A stretch of DNA of 64,000 nucleotides from Sphingobacteriales bacterium. Its GTDB lineage: Bacteria; Bacteroidota; Bacteroidia; Chitinophagales; Chitinophagaceae. The notes under the pieces were generated by a model, which saw only the letters and a program-made list of their open reading frames with translations, had not been told where the DNA came from and searched no databases. The stretch lies in contig JADJGB010000001.1 of assembly GCA_016708305.1 (NCBI GenBank), forward strand, positions 310,001 to 374,000, given 5' to 3'. This document shows, piece by piece, positions 40,242 through 50,105 of the stretch; position 1 is the first letter of the stretch; every line of letters begins with the position of its first letter. Both the position numbers and the translations under genes were made by a program.

Positions 40242-40514
40242 ATGCTATTAGTTTCTTATGATATTAGTGAAGATAAATTACGCACTAATTTTTCGAAATA
40301 TTTATCTAAATTTGGAAGCAGAATGCAATATTCGGTTTTCGAGATAAAAAACAGCGACAGAATATTGAAAAATATTCAGGTAAAAATTGAAAATTATTTT
40401 GGTAAGCGATTTCAACAGACAGATTCCGTTATTATATTTGAGTTGAGCAAAAGCTGTAAGATCACCAGATATGGCTACGCCAAAAATGATGATGAAGAAC
40501 TCATCATTATTTAA
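40242..40514 (+). CDS. cas2: CRISPR adaptation protein Cas2
   Basis: Small ferredoxin-fold partner of Cas1. The 90 residues start MLLVSYDISEDKLRTNFSKY, with the conserved Asp after the first strand, and contain GSRMQYSVFEI and VIIFELSKSCK strands. It starts 10 bp after cas1 and is the last gene before the leader and array. Confidence 0.94.
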   Translation: MLLVSYDISEDKLRTNFSKYLSKFGSRMQYSVFEIKNSDRILKNIQVKIENYFGKRFQQTDSVIIFELSKSCKITRYGYAKNDDEELIII

Positions 40515-40631
40515 AAATTGCAAACCTCGGTCTTCATGCAGGAAAAATCTATTTTTTAAAGACAAAATGCTATATTTGCTCTGTGTATCTTAACAAAATA
40601 CACTATTTTTCGGACAAAATGTCCGGTTATT
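40515..40631 (+). promoter_or_regulatory. CRISPR leader with -7 box and leader-repeat palindrome
   Basis: The 117 bp between cas2 and the first repeat are AT-rich. A perfect Bacteroidota -7 element TATATTTG lies at 40571-40578, with a T-rich stretch about 19 bp upstream, giving a likely start for pre-crRNA. A palindrome CGGACA-AAA-TGTCCG (40611-40625) ends six bases before repeat 1 and may help anchor integration or affect transcription. Confidence 0.6.
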
Positions 40632-41602
40632 AGCTAAAAGGCTTTAAAAATTTCTACTATTGTAGATTTGATATTTTGAATTACACTCATGTTTGGCTAA
40701 AAGGCTTTAAAAATTTCTACTATTGTAGATGCTTTTCATTTACAACTACCCATAAATGGCTAAAAGGCTTTAAAAATTTCTACTATTGTAGATGCCTTGT
40801 GAAGTTTATTGAATCTTTAGGCTAAAAGGCTTTAAAAATTTCTACTATTGTAGATAAGAGCATGTTCCACTATGAGATGTCAGGGCTAAAAGGCTTTAAA
40901 AATTTCTACTATTGTAGATAGGCGACTGCAATTGCATGAGCATCTGGCTAAAAGGCTTTAAAAATTTCTACTATTGTAGATCTTTGCTGAACTTGCTAAA
41001 ATGCTTGCAGGCTAAAAGGCTTTAAAAATTTCTACTATTGTAGATCCCAGTAATGGTTTCTGCACCATTTCAAGGCTAAAAGGCTTTAAAAATTTCTACT
41101 ATTGTAGATATGTCATTCACTACTTTTGTCGCGGCTAGGCTAAAAGGCTTTAAAAATTTCTACTATTGTAGATGTATGTTCAAAGTTGTATTTGTGCCGG
41201 GCTAAAAGGCTTTAAAAATTTCTACTATTGTAGATCTAAGGTTTTGAGCAAGAAACGATTTCGGCTAAAAGGCTTTAAAAATTTCTACTATTGTGGATGT
41301 GAGAGGTCTAAGTAATGCTAATGAGTGGCTAAAAGGCTTTAAAAATTTCTACTATTGTAGATTGTGGTTGCCACTCAAACAGATAAGATGGCTAAAAGGC
41401 TTTAAAAATTTCTACTATTGTAGATTTTTTATAAACATATTCACATACCTTGGCTAAAAGGCTTTAAAAATTTCTACTATTGTAGATATTATTCTTCTTT
41501 TTTAAGTTTCTCAGGCTAAAAGGCTTTAAAAATTTCTACTATTGTAGATTGGATAGATATTTAGAAAATGCCTCTATGGCTAAAAGGCTTTAAAAATTTC
41601 TA
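40632..41602 (+). CRISPR. Type V-A CRISPR array, 15 spacers
   Basis: Fifteen full 36-bp repeats start at 40632, 40695, 40758, 40820, 40884, 40946, 41010, 41074, 41138, 41200, 41263, 41327, 41390, 41452 and 41514; a 25-bp partial repeat lies at 41578-41602. Spacers are 26-28 bp. Each repeat starts GGCTAAAAGGC and ends in the Cas12a handle AATTTCTACTATTGTAGAT, so crRNAs are read on the plus strand with the spacer 3' of the handle. Repeat 1 has A for its first G; repeat 11 has GTGGAT for GTAGAT, which keeps the stem through a G-U pair. The decayed repeat marks the old, leader-distal end. No spacer clearly matches other sequence in the window by eye. Confidence 0.98.
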
Positions 41603-41612
41603 AATAATTTTT

Positions 41613-42341
41613 CTATCTTTCTTTTATCAAATCTTTAATTACTACTGAAGCTGCTACTCCTCCCATTGCAGCTGGCATATAAGAAATTGTTCCGTAGGAT
41701 GATTTCTTGTACTTGTTGCCATCGGTAAGCATCAGGCTTTCCTTTGGTGGAATTTCGGGAGAAAAAACCGTATTTATTCCGTTTTTGATCTGATATTTCA
41801 TTTTTAGCTGTTTCCTGATTTCCTGAGCAAAAGGACAGTTGAATGTTTTTGAAATATCTGCAATTTTTATTTGTAACAGATCCGTTTTACCACCGGCACC
41901 CATGCAACTAACCAGTGGTAATTTCTGATGATAGGCCTGCACCAGCAAAGTGATTTTAGGTGTGATGCTGTCTATGGCATCCAATATATAATCAGGCTTT
42001 AGCGACAACAGTTTTTCTACCATATCCGGATGGATAAAATCCTCGATAATATTCAATTCAATAGCTGGATTTATGTCATTTAGCCTTTCTGCCATCAATT
42101 GTGCTTTGTTTTTCCCTGTAGTAGAAAACAAGGCCAATAACTGCCTGTTTCGGTTGCTTTCTTCTACCACATCGCCATCTACAATCGTCATGGTACCAAC
42201 TCCGCTCCGGGCAATGAATTCGGCGGCATAAGAGCCAACTCCGCCTAACCCTACCACCATCACATGTGCCTTGCTTAGTTTATGCAAGGCAGCATCTCCT
42301 ATCAGTAAATGTGTTCTGTTTAGCCAACTGTTATCGTTCAT
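41613..42341 (-). CDS. tcdA: tRNA threonylcarbamoyladenosine dehydratase TcdA
   Basis: E1-like (ThiF/MoeB fold) enzyme that cyclises t6A37 in tRNA to ct6A using ATP. The 242-residue protein opens LNRTHLLIGDAALHKLSKAH, followed by the nucleotide-binding VMVVGLGGVGSYAAEFIARSG, the DGDVVEESNRNRQ loop, and DYILDAIDSITPKITLL. It ends GGVAASVVIKDLIKER. Its stop lies 10 bp from the truncated last CRISPR repeat, with the array pointing toward it. Confidence 0.93.
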   Translation of the reverse strand: MNDNSWLNRTHLLIGDAALHKLSKAHVMVVGLGGVGSYAAEFIARSGVGTMTIVDGDVVEESNRNRQLLALFSTTGKNKAQLMAERLNDINPAIELNIIEDFIHPDMVEKLLSLKPDYILDAIDSITPKITLLVQAYHQKLPLVSCMGAGGKTDLLQIKIADISKTFNCPFAQEIRKQLKMKYQIKNGINTVFSPEIPPKESLMLTDGNKYKKSSYGTISYMPAAMGGVAASVVIKDLIKER

Positions 42342-42357
42342 GCCCCTCTAATATCAA

Positions 42358-44764
42358 CTATTTTGTATTTGCATTTTTCACATATTTCTCTAACCACTGA
42401 TATTCTTCCCATAACAGGTGCAGAATATTCTCCTTTGCAGCATATCCATGCGATTCAAAAGGAAGTTGTACATACCTCACAATTCCGCCATGCCCCTTTA
42501 TGGCATTATAAAGTCGTTCACTCTGAATCGGAAAGGTTCCCGAATTATTATCAGCTTCACCATGAATTAATAAAAGCGGGGTTTTAATTTTATCTGCATA
42601 ACTAAACGGGCTCATCCTATTATAAACCTGAGGCGCCTGCCAGTAGGTTCGTTCTTCGTTTTGAAAACCAAAAGGTGTAAGTGTGCGATTATATGCGCCA
42701 CTCCGTGCAATACCGGCTTTAAAAAGATTTGTATGTGCCAGCAAATTAGTTGTCATAAATGCGCCATAGCTGTGCCCTGCTACTGCTACACGGGTACTAT
42801 CACCAATTCCCATTGAAACAATTTTATCAATTGCTGCCTTTGCATTCCATTCTAACTGTTCCACAAAATTGTCGTTGGGGTATTTATCACCTTCTCCAAC
42901 AATTGGAAATTCGGTATTGTCCAGCACTGCATAACCCTTCAATGCAAAAAAGACAAAACTTCCATAATTGACCTGGGTAAATGTATTACTGCTGCCCCTT
43001 ACTTGTGCTGCATCTGCTGCGCTTTTGTACTCAATCGGGTAGGCTACCATCATTACCGGTAACAGACCCTCCTTCTTTGGGTCATAATTTTTAGAAACAT
43101 ATAAGTTGGCCGATAATTGAATTCCATCCTTTCTTGTATAGGTTATTTTTTCCTTTTTCAATTGTCGCAGTTCGGGTTGAGAATCGGGAAAAGCAGTCAA
43201 CTCTTTCTCTGAGTTATCTTTTACCGAAACAATAAAATAATTTGGGACATCAGTGGAGGATTGTCTGTTGGTTACAAAACTGATTTCATCTTTAAAGTTA
43301 AGTAATTTTACCGGATTTTCAAAATAAGGGTCTTTACTCTGCCAGATCCGATCCTGTTTCAGATTACTGAAATCAAAAATACTTACAAACGGGTAATCAC
43401 CTTTGGAAGAAGCTCCCTGACCTCTCATGATGAATTTTGTATTTTGATAAATAATCGGCACATTCCTGCCCATACTATTTTTAGTGGTGAAAGGAGTGCC
43501 GGGGTCATTGTACGCATCATTGCTGCTGCGGTCGCTAAGCGTTTTTAATTCTTTTGCTTTTATATTCAACAATTGCCAGATTCGTCTTTGTTTAGCCATA
43601 GAGCCTTGATTGACAAATGCCAATGTATCATTTATAAAACCCACTCCGTACAACCTCATTGGTGTTTCCACGATTGTTTTTTGAACGCCTGTGAAGGGCG
43701 CCTCCAAGATTACAAAAGCATCATGATTGGCAACATCTTTCTTTATAAAACCACTGTCGAGTGGAACTGTCCAGCCAAGAGTGGATGGTCTGGATGCCAG
43801 CCATTGAAATCCCCTCGAGGCGTTTAAAACATTGTCAAATCCGCTTGGCGCCAGTTCGGATGAAGGCCTTTTGCAATTTGCTTAACCGGCTTTCCTTTGT
43901 TATCCCACACTTCAATATTTGTGGCAAAACCCGAAAATGGAACCAGATAAGAAAGTTCTCCTGATAGCCGCTCTACGAGATAGTATTTGGTATCAGGCGA
44001 CAAAGACACTCCGGTAAAATAATCAGGAGCGCCAATTTTTTTCTCAATCCCGTTTGTATTTATTATGAGTTGTGATTTAGCAAAAAATCTGAAAAGTGTT
44101 TCATCATATTTATTTTTAATCAAATCCTGATAGGTTCGGCTTGCAGCCACTTTCCCCAGGTTTTGTTGCACTACAGTCCATCAGGCGCTACAGGTGCATT
44201 AGGCCTTGCATCAGGCGATGCAGTGGTAGCATGATAAAGTATAGATTCGTTATCTATCCAGTCAAAACCGTTCCCGGTAGCTGTATTCAAAGGTTGTTTA
44301 TTTATTTTTCTGGCGATAGCCGTTTTCACGTCAGCAATATACAGGTCTATTGTTTTTTTTGTTTCATTTAAGAAAGCAATCTTATCACCCGCATCATTCC
44401 AACTTATCTGCGAAGCTTTTAAATTAACCGGAAGGTTTTTAATAGCCAGTTCCTTTCCGGTCTTTATATTTTTAAATGAAAGTCCAATGTAATATGCGGA
44501 ACGGCTCGGACTGAAGTTTAACGGGTTTATTCTCAGCCCTGCCATTTTTAATTCAGGTTGGCCTAAATCTTCAACCGTTGGCGCTGCACTCCGTTGCATA
44601 ATTACCATCCAGTCACCGGCATTATTGAAGCTGACACCCAGATTAAAGGTAGCTAAAACAAGCTTTTCTACATCGGACGGAGGTTTCTGATATTTAATAT
44701 TCTCCTGTGAAAATCCAAACAAAAAGGTAAATAAAAACAAACCTAAGGGTACAATATATTTCAT
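42358..44764 (-). CDS. S9 family prolyl-oligopeptidase-like peptidase (frameshifted)
   Basis: Exported serine peptidase with a signal peptide (MKYIVPLGLFLFTFLFGFSQ), an N-terminal beta-propeller and a C-terminal alpha/beta hydrolase domain. The nucleophile Ser is in VAVAGHSYGAFMTTNLLAH, the Asp in LLLIHGEADNNSGTFP and the His in LPFESHGYAAKENILH. The GHSYGAFM box resembles the S9D glutamyl-endopeptidase-like group. The frame shifts near 44170 (within PDGL...VVQQ) and between 43824 and 43707; joined pieces give about 800 residues, the normal size. The gene lies 16 bp upstream of tcdA on the same strand. Confidence 0.88.
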
Positions 44765-45079
44765 ACTAATGACTTTTTACAAATGTAACGTGAAATTTAT
44801 GGATTAGGATTTTGAAGAATTTATAACAGCAATCATACAATCAAGTAGCCAAATGCACGTTTATAAATGTGTTGCTATCCGGATATATTTTCGATATTGA
44901 AAAGAAGCAGTCTTTTGATTAAAAAAATGCTGAGATTCAAATTATTGTTTGATTCTTGAAAGCACAAATCAGAAGAAATTTCTCTAAAAACGTTTATTTC
45001 GATAAAATACCCTGCATTGGGTATTGAAGAAAAAGAAAATTCCCTCATATTTACAAATAAATTACAAAATCAACAAAAT
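44765..45079. other. Divergent intergenic region between S9 peptidase and papain-like gene
   Basis: About 315 AT-rich bases. No gene, RNA or strong hairpin was recognised. It should hold the promoters of both divergent genes, but no perfect -7 TAnnTTTG box was found. Confidence 0.4.
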
Positions 45080-46729
45080 ATGAGTAAAGGAAGTCTGCTT
45101 ATTGTGGCAATACTGTTTACTACAAGTTATTTATCCTTACAGGCTCAAACCTTTAGTATGGGAGCCAACTTCAGTGTAGAAAGCATTGATTCTACTCAGT
45201 TTAAAATTCCATTGTCTTTTAGAAGTTTTCAATCATTGCCCCCCAGTTTTAGTCTTGAAAAATATGCCCCTACTCCTGGCGATCAGGGAAATTATGGCAC
45301 TTGTGCGGCCTGGGCAAATGGTTATAGTATCCCTACTATTTTATACGCCAAAACTCATGGCTTAACTGATAGAAATACTATCAATATATATGCTTTTTCG
45401 CCCACTTTTATTTATGAAATTATTAAAAACCCAAATGACAAAGACTGTCAGGGTGGTGCCGATCCTACCAGAGCAATTTTAGTTACTAATAAAATTGGCG
45501 ATGTACCATTAAAAACATTAGCCTACCAATGCGGACCTCAGGGTATTACAGAAAAAATGGTAACAGATGCCGCCAGTTATAAAACACTGGATATGCAAAC
45601 ACTGTTTGCAGCAAAAGGCTGGTCCACAGGGGATAAATATTATAAAGAGCCCGATCAGGCAGTAAGCGATGTAAAAAAAGCGCTCAGTGAAGGTACTCCG
45701 GTATCAGGAGGATTTGCTATTCCCAGTAGCTTTTTCAAAATAAAGGGCGATGTCTGGAACTCTGAGGCCAATGAGTTTAACGATGTGTGGAAACATGGCA
45801 AACACGCTATGGCTATTATCGGATATGATGATAATAAGTATGGAGGCGCTTTCAGAATAATGAACAGTTGGGGTAGTAGCTGGAGTGATGGCGGCTTTGT
45901 ATGGATGAAATACAGCGACTTCAAAAAGTCCTGTTTAATTGCTATTCAGGTTTATGCCGATCCTAATACTTTGACACCTGATGAGAAACCAACTCCTAAG
46001 CCGCAACCCAAGCCTGAACCTAAACCCGAACCCAAGCCTGAGCCGAAACCTGAGCCGAAACCTGAACCCAAGCCGCAACCACAACCGCAACCACAACCCG
46101 CACCGGAAAAAACATTTGTCCTGAGTGGCAGTGTAGAATTTAAACTGAACATCGGTGAAGCCATGTCTATCACGAAAACGACTACCCGGAATCTGACTGT
46201 TGAGGATGATACACCGGCCAAAGAGGATTTGGTGGCTTATACGATGGCAGAGACTTATAGTAGCGGCACTAAGTTCAGGTTTTATCTGAATGTGGATAAT
46301 CAGGCATATATTTACGCCTTTGCAACAGATTTATCAGGCAAGGTAAATCTCATTCTTCCTTATGCCGACAACATTTCCACATTGGTAGGGAGCCATAGTA
46401 CTATTGCTTTCCCATCCGACACTAAAGTGATAAAAATGGATGAAAACAAAGGGAAGGATTATCTGCTCATTCTATATTCTGCATCAAAGTTAGATGCAAA
46501 AGAAATGGCAGAAAAGATGAATAATATGAAAGGCGCTTTGAGTGATAAAATAAAAGCGGTACTTGGAAACAAATTAATTGATAAATCTAAAATTGAATAT
46601 TTCTCTGACAAAGTTGGTTTTAATACCAAAAAATTATCTACCCGAAATCTTATGGTTGAAGATGATACTCCTTCAAAAGTAGAAGGAGGCAGTGTAGTGC
46701 CATTGATGGTGGAGATAAAACATAATTAA
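45080..46729 (+). CDS. Secreted papain-like (C1) protease with KPEP linker and DUF4384 domain
   Basis: The start at 45080 (MSKGSLLIVAILFTTSYLSLQAQ, a signal peptide) is preferred over an ATG 21 codons upstream. Residues about 60-300 form a papain-like domain: Cys in GDQGNYGTCAAWANGY, His in KHGKHAMAIIGYDD and Asn in FRIMNSWGSSWSDGGFVWMK. A Lys-Pro/Glu-Pro repeat (about 45990-46107) like that of TonB gives a stiff spacer. A DUF4384-like domain follows (FRFYLNVDNQAYIYAF, INLILPY-like strands). The motif RNLxVEDDxP occurs twice, before and after that domain (46187-46216, 46643-46672), and recurs in the caspase-like genes downstream. The substrate is unknown. Confidence 0.83.
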   Translation: MSKGSLLIVAILFTTSYLSLQAQTFSMGANFSVESIDSTQFKIPLSFRSFQSLPPSFSLEKYAPTPGDQGNYGTCAAWANGYSIPTILYAKTHGLTDRNTINIYAFSPTFIYEIIKNPNDKDCQGGADPTRAILVTNKIGDVPLKTLAYQCGPQGITEKMVTDAASYKTLDMQTLFAAKGWSTGDKYYKEPDQAVSDVKKALSEGTPVSGGFAIPSSFFKIKGDVWNSEANEFNDVWKHGKHAMAIIGYDDNKYGGAFRIMNSWGSSWSDGGFVWMKYSDFKKSCLIAIQVYADPNTLTPDEKPTPKPQPKPEPKPEPKPEPKPEPKPEPKPQPQPQPQPAPEKTFVLSGSVEFKLNIGEAMSITKTTTRNLTVEDDTPAKEDLVAYTMAETYSSGTKFRFYLNVDNQAYIYAFATDLSGKVNLILPYADNISTLVGSHSTIAFPSDTKVIKMDENKGKDYLLILYSASKLDAKEMAEKMNNMKGALSDKIKAVLGNKLIDKSKIEYFSDKVGFNTKKLSTRNLMVEDDTPSKVEGGSVVPLMVEIKHN

Positions 46730-46807
46730 GATACATAGCAATATAAACGGAGCCGTAATTAATTTATTAAGTGCGGCTTTGATTTTTTATCAAAAATAAA
46801 TCTAAGG

Positions 46808-49800
46808 ATGATGAGATGCTTAATGTTAGTAGCATTAGTGTTTATGAGTATTTCTATGATGGCGCAGCGGGTATCACTTACTGTGCCATCGGGTCATGCT
46901 AAAAATATTGAACAGATAGCTGTGTCGCCCAATGGAAAGTATGTGGCATCTATCTCACATAAAACGGTAATAATTTGGGATGTGGCCGCCAATAAAAAGA
47001 TTCATGAAATCAGTCTTGAAATAAGTTTGGCGGCAGTTGAAATTCGTTCAGTATCCATTACGGATAAGTTGGATAAAGTAGTAGTAAGTTCCAACGATGG
47101 GCTGTATTGCTACAATATTCAAACAGGTAAAAAATTGTTTAAAGATGGTGGTGTTACTGCAGGCGCATCCTTAAGTAAGGATGGGGCGGTAGTTTATGCA
47201 GTTGATTTTGGTGGCCTACAAATGTATGATGCCGAGTCGGGGCAAAAAATAAAACGAATTGATTATTTTGCAAACAATTCAGCCGGCAATTGTAAGTTTT
47301 ACGAATTAGGGAATAACCGGCTATTGGTACTTTATTTTTTTGGATGGAGCATCGTAAATACAGCAACAGGAAACATAGAATTAAAGAAGTTTTTCAAAGA
47401 TATTTATGCAGAAAAGTTGTCAGCTTATGACTATGATAAAGGTAGCAATACCATTGTAGGTTTACGAGATGATCAGTATGTAGTACTGGATGTACCAACC
47501 GCCAATCTTTTGAAAACAAAAAAGCCGATCTATTATCCGCTTGGGTTGTGTGCAATGGGCAACAGTCAGTTGTTGGCTTTTAGCCATGACTATAAAACGA
47601 AGTCCTATAAAATAGAGTTGATGCAATTGCCTTCACTAACCGTGAGCAAAACAATTTCTCAGCCTGATAGCGAAGTGCCTGAAACTATTTTTTATGGTAC
47701 AAAACCCATCGTGGTTTCAGGTACGCAAAAAATATTTTACAACAACAACAATGAGCTTTTTACAGTTAATGCTTCAACAGGAGTTTATGAAAAAAAGTTC
47801 ACCAACAGGATTGCAGATTTTAAACCATTCTTTTATTATAAAAACTTAACCCAGCGGTTGTTGGCAGACAATACCCTTCGTTTTGCCACGGAGGACAATG
47901 GTATTCGTCAGTTTGATTTTGAATCCTATAAACCGATAGGGTATGTGCAGGCAATGAAAAGAATTATACTTAGTGCAGATGGTAAATTAATGGCTTCGAT
48001 TGATAAGAAAATTACAATTCTAAATGGAATAACCGGGGGTGTGGTAAAAACCATTCCGCTTCCGGCAACCATTGATCCAGAAATTGAATTTTTCTTTTTC
48101 AATTACAACAATTCAAAATTAGTTTATACCGAAAAGTTGAAGGGGGTGCTTCATGTGTTGGATATTGCCACGGGTGTTTCTACAAAACTTGCTACATTAG
48201 GTACATTGCTTATGCGAGAGTCTTCCAGTTTTGATGGTAAATATTTTGCGGCCATTACCAGTAAGAACAATATTAATTTTCTTACGGTCTATAACCTTGA
48301 ATCAAAAGCAATAGTATTAAATAAGCGCCTTTGCGAACCGTACAAAGATGCGGATTGCCCCTCCGACATTAGTTTTCTAAATGATAGTTATTACATTATT
48401 ACTACCAGTCTAAAAGAGGCGGTCCGCATTTATAAAGCCGATGATGCTGCTTATTCATCTACTTTTAATGTTGAGCACTATAACCAGTTTTCGGTTTTAG
48501 GTGGCGATATAAAAAACAATATTATTGCCATAGGAGAAGTAGGTCAGTTTCAGGTAGGGACGCACAATATTAAACTCATTACCAAGGAGGGAAAACTTAT
48601 TAAAGCTTTTAAATCTGAAAAGAATAACGATTTTTAAAAGTTACTTTTTCAAAAGATGGCAAACTGATGTTTACGCCCACTACCCAAAAAGGAGTACAGG
48701 TTTGGAATGTGGCAACGGGCGAACTACTGGGTACTTATTATTTTGTAGAAAAGACAACGGAATACGTTTTCATTTCGCCGGAAGGCTTATTTGATGGGAG
48801 TCCCGCAGGAATGAAAGAATTGTATTTTGTGAGAAACAACAAGCCTATTCCATTGGATAAATTGTTTGAAAAATTTTATACGCCTGAGCTCTTACGCCGA
48901 AAAGCAAATGGAGAAAAATTTAGCCCTCCAAATATTGATGGTTTGTACGATGCACCCAAGGTTGCTATCAAATACGCCGAAGTAAAACGCAATTTGGAAG
49001 TAGAAGATGATAAACCTACCTACAACAATACATCCGGCATAGCCGAGATCACAGTGAATGCTACTGCACCGGAGGATAAGGTAGATGAAATCAGGTTGTT
49101 CCACAACGGAAAAGCCGTAAACCTTGCCACACGCGGGCTTTTTGTAACCGATGCCGATGGAACCGATTCTAAAAATACACCATCAATTTATTACCGGGTG
49201 CCAACAATTTTAGAGCCATTGCATTGAACAGCCAACGTACAGAAAGTGAGCCCGATGAAATTTTGGTAAACTATCAAAGCGGTAATGCGCCTGCACCTAA
49301 GCCCGGCGGCAACACAAATGGAACGGTCATTGATCCGGTGGACAAGAATGCGACCATGCACTTAGTGGTAGTAGGCGTAAATGCTTACAAGGGAAAAATA
49401 AAACCCTAGGTTATGCAGTACCCGATGCTACAGCTTTTAAGGACGAAATAGAAAAAGATGCAAGATCTGTTATCAGCAATGTAAAAAGCTATTTTATTAC
49501 CGATGCCAAGGCAGATAAATCAGGCATTGTACATGCCTTTAATGATATAAAGAAAAACGCCAAACCGCAAGATGTGTTTGTGTTTTATTATGCGGGGCAT
49601 GGATATATTCATCCGGGCAATAAAGAGTTTTATTTGGTAAGTGCCGATGTGGAAGACGGCAATGAAAGTTTGTTGAAGAATGGTGTAGCTGCTAAGGAAC
49701 TGCAAAGTTTTGCGGTGGATATAGCCGCCCAAAAGCAAGTGTTTATTTTGGATGCCTGCCAAAGTGCAGGTGCTTTTGAACAAATGCTGAAACATGATGG

Positions 49801-50098
49801 GGAGCAACAAAAAGCTTTAGCGGTAGTATCGCGCAGTACGGGAACACACTGGATGGCCGCCAGTGGCAGCACAGAAACAGCCAAAGAGTTTGGCGAACTA
49901 GGACATGGTGCATTTACTTACACACTGCTGCAAGCCTTGAAAGGACAGGCCGCCGCCAATAAAATGATTACCGTAAACGGATTAAAAAATTTCCTTCAGG
50001 TGCAGGTGCCGGAGCTTATTAAAAAATATGGCGGTGGTGCTCAATACCCCGCCAGCTATGGGTTTGGCAATGATTTTCCGGTGGAGTTATTCAAATAA
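46808..50098 (+). CDS. Exported beta-propeller/caspase-like protein, copy A (three frameshifts)
   Basis: A signal peptide (MMRCLMLVALVFMSISMMAQ) is followed by a WD40-like propeller (about 600 residues, starting VSLTVPSGHAKNIEQIAVSP), an Ig-like segment after KRNLEVEDDKP, and a peptidase C14 (caspase) domain with His in YYAGHGYIHP and Cys in LDACQSAGAFEQML. Frames break near 48632 (T-run), 49172 (five A instead of the six in copies B and C) and 49407 (three C instead of four in copy B). All are homopolymer changes, so error or recent decay are both possible. Corrected length is about 1097 residues. It is the first of three tandem copies. Confidence 0.82.
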
Positions 50099-50105
50099 TA
50101 GTATC

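Noticed and set aside
41138..41143. Extra repeat start at spacer 8, whose end reads GGCTA before GGCTAAAAGG
   Set aside because: The regular 62-64 bp period and the 28-bp spacer length are kept only if the repeat starts at 41138; the upstream GGCTA is chance.
45990..46107. KPEP repeat as a TonB protein
   Set aside because: The segment links a papain-like domain to a DUF4384-like domain; there is no N-terminal TonB anchor or C-terminal TonB domain.
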